The translations under genes and the position numbers were made by a program. A stretch of DNA of 64,000 nucleotides. Source: Fontibacillus panacisegetis (lineage in GTDB: Bacteria > Bacillota > Bacilli > Paenibacillales > Paenibacillaceae). Under the pieces are notes generated by a model that ran no database searches, was not told the DNA's origin, and was given only the letters and a program-made list of their open reading frames with translations. Position 1 is the first letter of the stretch. Every line of letters starts with the position of its first letter. The DNA lies in the NCBI RefSeq assembly GCF_900102215.1, contig NZ_FNBG01000008.1, forward strand, positions 94,371-158,370. Direction: 5' to 3'. Below, one piece after another: positions 27,979 through 36,625 of the stretch.

Positions 27979-28656
27979 TCAATAAAATTCTCTGGATCTC
28001 TGATTGGAATGAAGACGGTAGTAGTACAATACATCATGTAAATTATCTACTCCATAACCGTTCTGAATAAATTTAGCTACGTATTCATAATCTTCCGCCC
28101 CGTTCATATTTCGGGTTAACCCGCCTAACTTGTCAAATCTACTGGCTCGAAACATAGCTGTCGGGTGTGAGACACAATGATCACCTTGAGCGTATCTGGA
28201 AACGATGTCTTCTCCGTAACTAAGCCAGTTTGACAACGTCTGCTCGCTTGCATTCTCATCCTCAAAAGCCATATAGTTCGTACCTACTAAATCGATATCC
28301 GGGTGTGCATTCAGATACTCAACTTGTTTCTGCAATCGATCCCGATGAGAGAAGTCATCTGCATCATGAATAGCGATATATTCTCCCTGGGCCAAAAAAA
28401 AACCACTCGTTACGGCACCAGAAAATCCTGCGTTACGCGGCATTTGCAGCAGTGTCAGTCGAGTAAATCCGGTTCGCATTCTCCACCTGAGGACGACGTC
28501 AGCTGATCTGTCAGTGGAATTGTCATCAACAACGATAATTTCCATGTCTTTATAGCTTTGTTCGCTCAAATAGTCCAAACATTCTTCAATATAGTGCACA
28601 GCATTATAACAGGGTATAACAACGCTAACTAATTGATGAATCCTTGAGTAGGCCAA
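27979..28656 (-). CDS. GT2 family glycosyltransferase
   Basis: 225 residues, GT-A fold. 'VSVVIPCYNAVHYIEECLDY', 'IIVVDDNSTDRSADVV', 'GEYIAIHDADDFSHRDRL' with the DxD-like 'DAD' metal site, then a short C-terminal part ending 'YYRLHSNQRS'. Start TTG 28656 with ATGAGG upstream. First gene of a six-gene minus-strand operon (GT2, GT4, PIG-L, GT4, galU, small protein). Sister of the 248-residue GT2 at 38 kb. Confidence 0.9.
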   Translation of the reverse strand: MAYSRIHQLVSVVIPCYNAVHYIEECLDYLSEQSYKDMEIIVVDDNSTDRSADVVLRWRMRTGFTRLTLLQMPRNAGFSGAVTSGFFLAQGEYIAIHDADDFSHRDRLQKQVEYLNAHPDIDLVGTNYMAFEDENASEQTLSNWLSYGEDIVSRYAQGDHCVSHPTAMFRASRFDKLGGLTRNMNGAEDYEYVAKFIQNGYGVDNLHDVLYYYRLHSNQRSREFY

Positions 28657-28769
28657 GGCAACCTCATCCTTTCATGAACTTACTCTGCTCCAAATTATGA
28701 TGAAACTCCCTATATTGACAGGTACAATCGCGCAATTATGAAACTATCGATATTGGACTACGAAAACCC

Positions 28770-28798
28770 AATCCATTTAATAAATCCATCATAAAATA
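28770..28798 (+). promoter_or_regulatory. Sigma-K-like promoter of the lectin-fusion GT/kinase operon
   Basis: CATAAAATA at 28790-28798 matches all fixed positions of the sigma-K -10; 16 bases upstream lies AATC (28770-28773), 3 of 4 to mACm. It is 33 bp before the start of the next gene. Confidence 0.5.
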
Positions 28799-28830
28799 TG
28801 ACAAATAAAAAAGATGGAGGTTGAAACGAA

Positions 28831-30315
28831 TTGACGGAATACACGGAATCTGAATATTCGGAATATACAGATTACTCGGAATATACGAACTACACTCATA
28901 GCAATAATTCAACCGATGATAGCGAAAATAATAAAGTAAAGCGCATTTGTTTTGCTATTCTTGTTCATAACCGTAAGGAAGTCGTAATTGATCTGCTGGA
29001 TAACATTCGTTGCTATTGCCCAAATAGCTCAATTGTTTTATTTAATGGCGGCGATGATCCTGAGTTATGCCATGGACTGGGATATCCCGTCTGTCCAACC
29101 AGCAGAAAGCTTTCATATGGAGTCACCGCTGTCTACATGCTTGAAGTCATGAGATGGCTCGAAGATAGTAATAAAAAATACGACTATCTGGTCAATCTTG
29201 ATTCTGATGCGCTGTTCGCAAAAGAAGGTTACGAATCCTACATTATTAGAGAAATGGAAAACAAGGATTATATGGGGGTAGGAACTAAAGTTCCGGACGA
29301 CGATTTTTATTGTCTCATTCAGCTGCGGCAAGAAAAAAAGCAATGGGAGCCCCTGCTAGGACAAGAACCCTACTTTGAGTCATTTAACGTTGGACAGGTC
29401 TACAGCAGAAATCTAGTTCAGCGATTTCTCAACAGCGACCAATATAGTCTATTTCATAAAAACCTGATGGAAACTGAGGCCTTCGGGGTAGATGAGCTTG
29501 TCTTCGTCACGATGACAGACCGGCTTGGAATACAAGTACATCCTTATCAAGAAGATGTTGCATCTACGATAAGATACCGTCCCCATTTTCCACTGGACGA
29601 AATGGTGCATTATTTAAACCAGAAGCCTGGCTGCTATCTGTTCCATCCGGTTTATCGAAAAATGAAGGATGAAACTAGAGCGGCTGTACGTGAATTGATG
29701 AAACGCGAGATTCAGTATGATCCCGATATTCAAGAGTCTTTCATCAATAAAGATCTGGGACGGTTCCCGTACATGATCAGACGAAAAAAAAATAAAGGCA
29801 CCGTCATGGAATGGATTGCCGCTTCTGAGGAAGAAGGACTGCTGTATTGGAAGGTGAAATCCGGTATTTTGTATGGTCCTTATTCGTTCGGTAGTGGTAA
29901 GGTAAGCGGATTAAGCGTCCTGGAAACCAGTTATGGAAATATCGAAGTGATCTGCCGAATCGGCACTAGCCTCGTTCATTTTTGGAGAGATGACGATACA
30001 GGGGAATGGTTCCAATCGGATACTTTTGCCGAAGAAGTCGTTGGAATGCCTTCATTTATACAAAGCAGTTATGGGAGCTTCGAAGTGTTAGCTCCGCTAA
30101 AAGGCGGAGGTCTAGGACATTGGTGGAGGAACAATGACAATCCAGAGCATCCTTGGATTGGTCCTCACGTATTCGGAAAGGATCATTTTACTGATGCAAT
30201 CCTTATCGAGAACAATTCCAGTCAACTCACCGCTGTAGTGTTGCAAAATGACGTATATAAATATTTTGTCAGGGATGACCGCAACAGTTGGCAGTGGTTA
30301 GGCCCTTACGAATGA
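28831..30315 (+). CDS. Glycosyltransferase-like protein fused to a PLL/tectonin-like propeller
   Basis: 494 residues in three parts. Residues 1-~32 are an acidic Tyr/Glu/Ser/Thr tag ('TEYTESEYSEYTDYSEYTN'). Residues ~37-315 resemble a GT-A-like enzyme ('ICFAILVHNRKEVVIDLLD', 'DYLVNLDSDALF' with a DSD metal-type motif). Residues ~325-494 contain repeated 'W/F-R-D' blades: 'LVHFWRDDDTGEWFQSD', 'LGHWWRNNDNPEHPWIG', 'YKYFVRDDRNSWQWLG', as in PLL/tectonin-type sugar-binding propellers. Start TTG 28831 after GGAGG. No secretion signal. Precedes the PI3/4-kinase-like gene by 13 bp. GT assignment is moderate, lectin-like repeat assignment moderate. Confidence 0.7.
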   Translation: MTEYTESEYSEYTDYSEYTNYTHSNNSTDDSENNKVKRICFAILVHNRKEVVIDLLDNIRCYCPNSSIVLFNGGDDPELCHGLGYPVCPTSRKLSYGVTAVYMLEVMRWLEDSNKKYDYLVNLDSDALFAKEGYESYIIREMENKDYMGVGTKVPDDDFYCLIQLRQEKKQWEPLLGQEPYFESFNVGQVYSRNLVQRFLNSDQYSLFHKNLMETEAFGVDELVFVTMTDRLGIQVHPYQEDVASTIRYRPHFPLDEMVHYLNQKPGCYLFHPVYRKMKDETRAAVRELMKREIQYDPDIQESFINKDLGRFPYMIRRKKNKGTVMEWIAASEEEGLLYWKVKSGILYGPYSFGSGKVSGLSVLETSYGNIEVICRIGTSLVHFWRDDDTGEWFQSDTFAEEVVGMPSFIQSSYGSFEVLAPLKGGGLGHWWRNNDNPEHPWIGPHVFGKDHFTDAILIENNSSQLTAVVLQNDVYKYFVRDDRNSWQWLGPYE

Positions 30316-30328
30316 CAGGTGATTAGGC

Positions 30329-31120
30329 ATGTATCGACGAGCTGTGCAATATATAAAACCGATGGAGCAGGGCTGGACTCGTCCCCACATATTTAAATGT
30401 GATGATCATAAAACGTATGTAGTCAAGTTAAGCAACAATCCTGACGGCACTAGCGTTCTGGCAAACGAATGGATAGCCAGCCGTCTAGCAGAATTGTTGA
30501 ATCTACCTATAGCTAAATGCAGCATCGTAATGATTACCCGCGATCTACTAGATATGTATCCTGAATTAAAGAAGCTAGATATCCCCCCTGGTCTCCACAT
30601 TGGCACCCGATATGCTAAAGATGGAGTTAATGTAGGGGACAACGTTGATTTATCAGATTGCAATAATGTACATTACGCTGCCGGGATGATTGCATTCGAT
30701 CATTGGATCAATAACTGGGATAGACATGTCACACAGGCGAATCTGCTCTACTTGGATGAGAAGAGAGAGATCATGTTGATAGACCATTCCGATGCATTTT
30801 TCGGACCGGACTGGAACATGGAAGAGTGGTGGGAGGATCCAGAGAAAATGGATGTATTCTGGGGACCCCTGTACGAAAAATTTGTTCCATTTATCGATAA
30901 CTATGATCCGTTTGATCCTTACCTAACCGCTATAGAATCGCTAGACGAAGATGACATCAGAAACGCTATACATGGATTACCGGATCAATGGTCTATTCCA
31001 GAGGATGATTTAAATGAATTGGTCGACTTCCTGCTCTATCGCAAGGATCGCGTTCGCTTTGCCATCGAGGAATTGATACATCATTTCCCAGTCTGGCAAA
31101 CTGCTAGGTATGAGTACTAG
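30329..31120 (+). CDS. PI3/4-kinase-like / HipA-like protein kinase
   Basis: 263 residues. 'KTYVVKLSNNPDG' fits the nucleotide-binding Lys strand, 'LANEWIASRLAELLNLPIA' the following helix, 'NWDRHVTQANLLYL' the catalytic DRHxxN loop and 'MLIDHSDAFFG' the metal-binding D segment. This is the small HipA/PI3-4K-like kinase pattern also found in some coat kinases such as CotH-type proteins (same broad superfamily only). The operon with a lectin-fused GT, and the CotS-like kinase gene ~900 bp on, suggest phosphorylation of a spore-surface protein or glycan (inference). Confidence 0.72.
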   Translation: MYRRAVQYIKPMEQGWTRPHIFKCDDHKTYVVKLSNNPDGTSVLANEWIASRLAELLNLPIAKCSIVMITRDLLDMYPELKKLDIPPGLHIGTRYAKDGVNVGDNVDLSDCNNVHYAAGMIAFDHWINNWDRHVTQANLLYLDEKREIMLIDHSDAFFGPDWNMEEWWEDPEKMDVFWGPLYEKFVPFIDNYDPFDPYLTAIESLDEDDIRNAIHGLPDQWSIPEDDLNELVDFLLYRKDRVRFAIEELIHHFPVWQTARYEY

Positions 31121-31232
31121 ATTCTATTTTTTACGCTAGAGTCTATCAATAAACCCAAGCAATTTCGATATTTTTGCATTTAATAATAATGGATAGATAA
31201 TCTTAATTGAATCTCTTAAGGAGAGTGTTAAA

Positions 31233-31892
31233 ATGTCGAGTAGTGCTCATCACAAGAAGAAAGAAACGGTAACCTCCGGTCCTTTTTTTGTTCCTCTTCT
31301 TACTCCAGGTTATGCCCCTAACAATAGAATTGTCGTCACACTTAAAAATCCAACTCACAAAAAATTGTCAGTTTTCGTATCTCTCGGAATCTGTAAAGAA
31401 TGTCCGCCAGCAGGATGGCAGCCACCACAATCACCTGCACCTACTCCTGTACCAGGGCCTCCTCCTCCTAACCAATGTATAGACACAATTAAAACTTTAG
31501 AAAAGGAAATAAGTCTTGGATTTCATCATGTCGATCCCATGAGCTGTCTCCGTATTGAAAAAACCTTTGATTATTACTATTTAGGAAATACTGTATTAAG
31601 AGTCGAAGCCAAAGGCGACTTTAACGTTGATCATGAATGTAATACTTTGCTCGGTGGTTTACTTGAAATCAGTAGTGTTGTCGGTTTCATCAATCTTCCT
31701 ATGGCCAACACGATAACTCTCCCGGATTATGTTACCGCTAACCTTCAACAGTCAGCAGGTCTATACTACAATATTAACGGTCTGGATGTTGCAGATCCTT
31801 CAACTTTCATAGCGTTTGGTGACTACGTCGTTGTTAAGAAACACGCTAATTCAGATTCCAGCTCTAGTTCCTCCAGCTCCAGCGACCACTAG
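31233..31892 (+). CDS. Hypothetical probable spore-surface structural protein
   Basis: 219 residues, no recognised family. A Ser/His/Lys-rich start, a beta-rich segment ('RIVVTLKNPTHKKLSVFVSL'), a Pro-rich linker 'PAPTPVPGPPPPNQC', a second beta-rich domain with Cys residues, and a poly-Ser C-terminus (nine consecutive Ser before Asp-His). No signal peptide. The layout of a small beta domain with Pro and Ser tracts is common in coat, crust or exosporium structural proteins, but that is composition only. The Ser tract is an obvious possible substrate of the two flanking kinases (inference). AAGGAG precedes the ATG. Confidence 0.65.
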   Translation: MSSSAHHKKKETVTSGPFFVPLLTPGYAPNNRIVVTLKNPTHKKLSVFVSLGICKECPPAGWQPPQSPAPTPVPGPPPPNQCIDTIKTLEKEISLGFHHVDPMSCLRIEKTFDYYYLGNTVLRVEAKGDFNVDHECNTLLGGLLEISSVVGFINLPMANTITLPDYVTANLQQSAGLYYNINGLDVADPSTFIAFGDYVVVKKHANSDSSSSSSSSSDH

Positions 31893-31925
31893 TAAGAGAT
31901 TCATTCATCATTGCTGCTTCTGCAA

Positions 31926-31956
31926 TACAGCCTCTTTCCTTCTGAAAGAGGCTGTA
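31926..31956 (+). terminator. Hairpin between structural protein and CotS-like kinase
   Basis: Perfect 13-bp stem TACAGCCTCTTTC / GAAAGAGGCTGTA with a 5-base loop. No clear T-run follows, so it may terminate weakly or stabilise the upstream mRNA. Confidence 0.5.
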
Positions 31957-32003
31957 CCTATCTATACCTCATTCTACCAACTTGATTCCGGAAGGTGGTT
32001 TGC

Positions 32004-32987
32004 GTGCTTGATCCCCTGCTGCTAGCAGCTTCCTCTCATTATGGCTTTAGCATAGAGAATTACGATCTTCTCCATGAGACTTCGCGAACCTTGGTCGTCT
32101 CACTTGAGACAACAAAAGGTAGCTACGTCTTAAAGAGCATTTACGTCACGGAGAAGAGGCTTCAATTTATTTTGGAGGTAGAACACTTTTTACGTGAAAA
32201 GGGAATATCCATTCCAATGGTCTATCCAACATTAAGTGGAGAGTCCTATCTGAATTGGGAAGGAGATCTTTTCGTTTTACAAGAAAAAATTCAAGGTACC
32301 TCGAACTCCCCATCTTCTTTGGATGCAATCACAAGTAAAGCTGCCCTACTCGGAACCATGCATAACGTATCACTCGGATTCCATTCTCACTTTGGTCCAG
32401 ACTATGCCGAAGAGCATGATTGGGAGAAACACTATATTCGAAAGATTCGAGACATGCTAGAGTGGAAGGATCGGTTCTCCAAGTCAAAATCTGCTAAAAA
32501 GAAAATGATTCTGGAGGGGATCAATGATTACCTGAAGGCCGGAATTAGAGCATTAAAGCTAATTCAGCTTCACGCTCAGTTTCAGCAATGGAAGGACCTT
32601 CCGCCTCATGAACACTTTATAGCTCACGGCGACTTCCACAGCGAGAACATACTTTACACCGAAGAACAACTATATATCATTGACTGGGAATTTGTTCGGT
32701 ACAACTATCCCTCTAAGGATATTGGCCGTTTATTAAACAGTATATTAAAGCATTCTGAATCTTGGGATAACGCCTCTTTTCAGAACCTCATCCAACATTA
32801 TACTAGGTACAACCCACTTAACGATTGGCAGCTGCAAATGCTGTACCTTGATTTATCGTTCCCACACAACTTCTACCGATTTCTTCAGAACCGCATGTAT
32901 AAGGAAATGTCCATTGAAGAAATTGAAGTATTTTTACGTAGAGAGCATGATAAAACCTCCTATTTAATAAAAGAATACCCTAATTAA
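32004..32987 (+). CDS. CotS-family spore coat kinase (APH fold)
   Basis: 327 residues. APH/ChoK-type kinase: 'TKGSYVLKSIYVTEKRLQF' (nucleotide strand with Lys), 'LLGTMHNVSLGF', catalytic loop 'FIAHGDFHSENILYT' (HGDxxxxN) and metal Asp in 'YIIDWEFVRYN'. The order and spacing match CotS/CotI/YutH coat proteins of Bacillus. Start GTG 32004 follows GGAAGGTGG by 5 bases; another GTG at 31995 lies in that site. A terminator follows. Together with the PI3/4K-like gene it makes a two-kinase block in the locus. Substrate unknown. Confidence 0.82.
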   Translation: MLDPLLLAASSHYGFSIENYDLLHETSRTLVVSLETTKGSYVLKSIYVTEKRLQFILEVEHFLREKGISIPMVYPTLSGESYLNWEGDLFVLQEKIQGTSNSPSSLDAITSKAALLGTMHNVSLGFHSHFGPDYAEEHDWEKHYIRKIRDMLEWKDRFSKSKSAKKKMILEGINDYLKAGIRALKLIQLHAQFQQWKDLPPHEHFIAHGDFHSENILYTEEQLYIIDWEFVRYNYPSKDIGRLLNSILKHSESWDNASFQNLIQHYTRYNPLNDWQLQMLYLDLSFPHNFYRFLQNRMYKEMSIEEIEVFLRREHDKTSYLIKEYPN

Positions 32988-32994
32988 TAGCCTT

Positions 32995-33027
32995 GCCGTC
33001 CCATACAGGACGGTCCATTTTTTTTAG
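32995..33027 (+). terminator. Rho-independent terminator after the CotS-like kinase
   Basis: GC-rich stem gccgtcc / ggacggt with a short loop, followed by ccatttttttt. Ends the 28,831-32,987 operon. Confidence 0.85.
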
Positions 33028-33126
33028 AAAACGCATTCACTTCCCCATATACCCTTCTAACAGTAAAAAAGACGAAACAGATATGTTATCCTGTCCCGCC
33101 CTATCATTCATACTTGTCACTACACT

Positions 33127-34713
33127 TCAAGCTTTAGGTTTCAACTCTTTCAAAACAACGCGACCTGTAGCCGCCACCTTCCATACCGGCTCATAAAGAT
33201 TTCCCCACTGACGCAGTATTTCCTCATAAAAAGACTTCCTGAGAGGATTATAATATTGTATTTTATCGTATGATTTTTGACGATTCACTCTAACGTTGTG
33301 CAGCAGCTCGGGAATTTGTACCCATGAATAGAGTGCGGCTAATCGAATAATCATTCGGGCATCCTCGTAGTATCTTCCATCCCACGGATCACTAGTAATC
33401 CATCCATTTACCCCTCTCACACATTCTGTGCGATAGCATCGAGGATTCACCATATAACCGAGCTTCAACAGAAAATCGTACTTATGCTTAAAAGGAGGTT
33501 GATGCACCTCATCGACAAGAGATAATTCGCCTTGTGAATTCAATTCCCACAGACGATGATTACCAAAAGCAAAGGCTGCTGTTGGTTCTTTCTGCATAGC
33601 TTTGACCAGAGTCTCAGCCGTGTTCTCTTCCATCCAGTCATCCGCATCCAGTTGAATAAAATACGATGTTTTGATATGAGGTAGAGCAGCATTCAGGACA
33701 TGAGATATACCAGAATTTTTCTCCATAGAAATGATTTGAACCTTAGGGTTATTATCGAAAAAGTGGAGCTTTTCTAACGAACGGTCGGTCGAGGCATCGT
33801 CTACAACTAGAATAACTTCAGGACTTAAGCTTTGCTTAATCGCGCTATTGATCGCTTCCACGATAGTTTGTTCATGGTTATAGTTGGGAATCACAATAGT
33901 ATACGCAAGACTATCATCGTGATGAATATTGGTATGAGGAACTAGCTTCTCCAAGAAGTATCCTTTACTCAGTTTTTTCCATTGAACTCTGTATTCGTCG
34001 CCCCATTCTCTCAATATTTGATTATATAAATGATAACGATATTCCCTGCGAAGAGGTCTTGATATTTCGAAGCTTCTAATATTGTCAGGGTCTCTTCTTC
34101 GATGATATAAAATTTTGTCCACCCACACCCACCGATGCTTGCCCGCCAACCTTAATGTGATCTGAACATCCTCAGCCAGCATATCGCCCTTTTCCTGGGC
34201 CATCCAACCTCCAATCTCACGAATGACATCCGTCCGATAAAAGCGTGGAACAATCGCATTACTCATTTTAGTGATCAAGTCATACTTATCCAAATATTGT
34301 TCCAAAATAATTTTTTCTTTCTTTTCGACTTGCCCCTGATCATCCAAATAATAAGCAAAATGATTGCCATAGATCAAAGCGACATCAGGATATTGACTCG
34401 ATGTTTCAATCATTGTACTGAGTGCGTCTTCATTCAACCAGTCATCTGCATCCAACTGAATAAAATACGGAGTCTTGATCAGCGTTAGAGCATAGTTTAA
34501 GACATGGGTTTGCCCGATGTTTTTATTCAGGGGGATCACGCGAATACGCGGGTCCTTGAAATTCTGCGCTCGCTTTAAAGAATCATCGCTTGAGAAGTCG
34601 TCAAGGATCAAAAGCTCCCAATCAGGATACGTTTGGTCCAGGACACTTTGGATGGCCTCTTCAATATAACGCTCTTTATTGTATAAGGTAATGACAACAG
34701 TAACGTCCGGCAC
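33127..34713 (-). CDS. Tandem double GT2 glycosyltransferase
   Basis: 528 residues made of two complete GT-A domains of ~265 residues. Domain 1: 'VTVVITLYNKERYIEEAIQS', 'LILDDFSSDDSLK', 'YFIQLDADDWLNEDAL'. Domain 2 starts ~residue 277: 'YTIVIPNYNHEQTIVEAINS', 'ILVVDDASTDRSLEK', 'YFIQLDADDWMEENT'. Both keep the nucleotide Asp pair and DADD metal motif, so both may be active, as in bifunctional polymerising enzymes. Each half resembles the next two single-domain GT2 genes, so a fusion of duplicated genes is likely. Start GTG 34713 after AAGGAG, 5 bp from the upstream stop. Confidence 0.9.
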   Translation of the reverse strand: MPDVTVVITLYNKERYIEEAIQSVLDQTYPDWELLILDDFSSDDSLKRAQNFKDPRIRVIPLNKNIGQTHVLNYALTLIKTPYFIQLDADDWLNEDALSTMIETSSQYPDVALIYGNHFAYYLDDQGQVEKKEKIILEQYLDKYDLITKMSNAIVPRFYRTDVIREIGGWMAQEKGDMLAEDVQITLRLAGKHRWVWVDKILYHRRRDPDNIRSFEISRPLRREYRYHLYNQILREWGDEYRVQWKKLSKGYFLEKLVPHTNIHHDDSLAYTIVIPNYNHEQTIVEAINSAIKQSLSPEVILVVDDASTDRSLEKLHFFDNNPKVQIISMEKNSGISHVLNAALPHIKTSYFIQLDADDWMEENTAETLVKAMQKEPTAAFAFGNHRLWELNSQGELSLVDEVHQPPFKHKYDFLLKLGYMVNPRCYRTECVRGVNGWITSDPWDGRYYEDARMIIRLAALYSWVQIPELLHNVRVNRQKSYDKIQYYNPLRKSFYEEILRQWGNLYEPVWKVAATGRVVLKELKPKA

Positions 34714-34718
34714 TGGCT

Positions 34719-35516
34719 TTACTCCTTCCTCCGATCCACAGGCTCAAGCCGAAGCGATTGCCAACGATGTGGAGGGCCTGTCATGTGGGCAACATAATCC
34801 CCTCCCCATCTTTCAAGCGCAAGATCGGTATAATATTTTCTAAGCTTGTTATAGATGGAGGCATTTCGGTCGTGACTCAAATTGTTCGTATGATAACGGA
34901 AGTGATATAAATCCCGATCCACATAAGCAAATGAGTAATGATCCAAAAGACGAAGCAGAATGCGTCTATCCTCCATCAGTTTGCCTCCAGTTAAATCATC
35001 AATTTCCCAGCCTCCGACCGCTTTAACGCAGTTGGTTCTGTAAAAGCGTGGCTGCACCATTCGGTCATAAGCAGCAAAATCATAACGATTCAGGAAAAGC
35101 CGTTGCTTTGCTATTCTATTGAACTGCAGACTGCCATTTATAACATGCCAATGACAAGTATTTGCATAGACCAATGCCGTATCCCCGGATTCTGCACTCA
35201 TTTGATCATAGAGGACTTGAAGGGTATCCGGCTCAATCCAATCATCGCCATCGACTTGAACAAAATACTCTGTATCGATATGTTCAAGCGCCAAATTTAA
35301 AACATGGCAAATCCCCTTGTTCATGGGTTGTGACAGGATTCGGGTTCGAAGCGGATCGATGACTTTGTGAACTACTGACAATGTATGATCGCTTGATGCG
35401 TCATCAATAACAAGTAAGCACCAATCGTCAAAAGTCTGCTTCTGGATCGATTGAATCGTTTCCTGAACAAAATCCGCTTTATTGTAGGTAGGCACAACTA
35501 CCGTGATTTTCGGCAT
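34719..35516 (-). CDS. GT2 family glycosyltransferase
   Basis: 265 residues, single GT-A domain. 'ITVVVPTYNKADFVQETIQS', 'LVIDDASSDHTLSVV', 'EYFVQVDGDDWIEPDTL' (DGDD metal site), and a C-terminal segment 'MVQPRFYRTNCVKAVGGWE' shared with its neighbours. The stop of the upstream gene lies within its Shine-Dalgarno (GGAGGATAA), 5 bp away, so translation is tightly coupled. One of four homologous GT2 domains in a row. Confidence 0.9.
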   Translation of the reverse strand: MPKITVVVPTYNKADFVQETIQSIQKQTFDDWCLLVIDDASSDHTLSVVHKVIDPLRTRILSQPMNKGICHVLNLALEHIDTEYFVQVDGDDWIEPDTLQVLYDQMSAESGDTALVYANTCHWHVINGSLQFNRIAKQRLFLNRYDFAAYDRMVQPRFYRTNCVKAVGGWEIDDLTGGKLMEDRRILLRLLDHYSFAYVDRDLYHFRYHTNNLSHDRNASIYNKLRKYYTDLALERWGGDYVAHMTGPPHRWQSLRLEPVDRRKE

Positions 35517-35521
35517 CCCTG

Positions 35522-36610
35522 TTATCCTCCCAGCGTACCTGGTCCTGTACCTGGTCCTGTACCTGGTCCTGTACCTGGTCCTGTACCTGGACCTGTACCT
35601 GGTCCCGTATTGGGTCCTGTTCCCGGACCTCTTCCCGGAGCTGTACCAAGACCGAACTGACCGAGTTGCTCATACGTGAGACCACTGTACATACTGGGAT
35701 GATCAACTTCATCAAAAGAATCAAGATTTTTTGAGTTCGGAGGTGCCGCATTAAGTTGAGGTACCTCAACAGCTAACGAGGACTCGGCATCAGCGGTGCC
35801 TTCAATCTTTTCATGATAAAAACTATCTCGAGGGAGGAGTCCTGTAACCTTTTTCCATCCTACCCCATAAGCCATAAACTCGGGCTCGTATTTCCCACCC
35901 CAGCGTTCCAATGCATTACGAACCGTCCACTCCGTCATCTCTGCATAGATATCGATTTGATTCGTTTGATTGTTATTATGGCGCCGATGATTGTACAGCA
36001 TATAGTCTACCCAGTGGAAATCATACTTTTCTATAAGTCTTAACAAGACCCGCTTATCTTCCAAGTAACGTCCTTCATAAGGGTCGTCTGTCGGCCATCC
36101 TCCTATAGATCTCAGAGCAGAGGTACGATAAAATCGAGGCCACACAGATGTATTAGACAACAGAAAGTCAAATTTATTACGAAAAAACCGTCCCTTATAT
36201 ACTTCCGTCATAAATCTTTGACCTTCAGAATCCTCATGAACGATATGGATATTACCTGAAATAATCCCCACATTCTCCGGCTGGAGGACAGCTTCACGGA
36301 CTAAGATATCTAAGGTATGTGGATAAAACCAATCATCGCTATCCAATTGAACAACATAAGGAGTACTCACTCGCTCAAGCCCTTTGTTCAAAGCCTTCGA
36401 TTGACCTTCATTATGTGGCAAACGTATACATTCAACCCTCTTATCATGTAAAATCGTACTGTTTGACGATAGAACCTCTTCATCAGAACCATCATCGATC
36501 AGAATCAGTCGCCAATCCTCGTACAATTGAATAAAGACGCTCTTTAAAGCCTCCTCCAGATATCTCCCCGGATTGTACACAGGCATGAGCACAGTGACTT
36601 GTTCCTTCAT
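35522..36610 (-). CDS. GT2 glycosyltransferase with C-terminal (GPGT)n tail
   Basis: 362 residues. The enzyme: 'VTVLMPVYNPGRYLEEALKS', 'LILIDDGSDEEVLSS', 'PYVVQLDSDDWFYPHTL' (DSDD), 'SVWPRFYRTSALRSIGGW'. After ~residue 270 a linker leads to a Gly-Pro-Gly-Thr tetrapeptide tract of about eight units ('GPGTGPGTGPGT...', with 'GRGPGTGPNT' at its start) ending LGG. No other GT2 here has such a tail. ATG 36610 chosen because AAGGAGG lies 8 bases upstream; a GTG further up overlaps it. The tract is encoded by a 12-bp tandem repeat. Confidence 0.88.
   Translation of the reverse strand: MKEQVTVLMPVYNPGRYLEEALKSVFIQLYEDWRLILIDDGSDEEVLSSNSTILHDKRVECIRLPHNEGQSKALNKGLERVSTPYVVQLDSDDWFYPHTLDILVREAVLQPENVGIISGNIHIVHEDSEGQRFMTEVYKGRFFRNKFDFLLSNTSVWPRFYRTSALRSIGGWPTDDPYEGRYLEDKRVLLRLIEKYDFHWVDYMLYNHRRHNNNQTNQIDIYAEMTEWTVRNALERWGGKYEPEFMAYGVGWKKVTGLLPRDSFYHEKIEGTADAESSLAVEVPQLNAAPPNSKNLDSFDEVDHPSMYSGLTYEQLGQFGLGTAPGRGPGTGPNTGPGTGPGTGPGTGPGTGPGTGPGTLGG
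35535..35645 (-). repeat. 12-bp tandem repeat coding the GPGT tract
   Basis: Plus-strand unit ctggtcctgtac repeated about six times nearly exactly, then degenerate copies (tcccgtattggg, cctgttcccgga). The unit is a multiple of three, so copy-number changes alter tail length without shifting the frame. Confidence 0.85.
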
Positions 36611-36625
36611 CTTCACCACCTCCTT

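Noticed and set aside
35535..35645. Repeat looks at a glance like a CRISPR array
   Set aside because: Units are 12 bp without spacers, lie in frame in a gene, and no cas gene is present.
35451..35660. Plus-strand frame coding repeated PGPV
   Set aside because: It is the antisense reading of the 12-bp repeat in the GT2 gene and has no ribosome site or function of its own.
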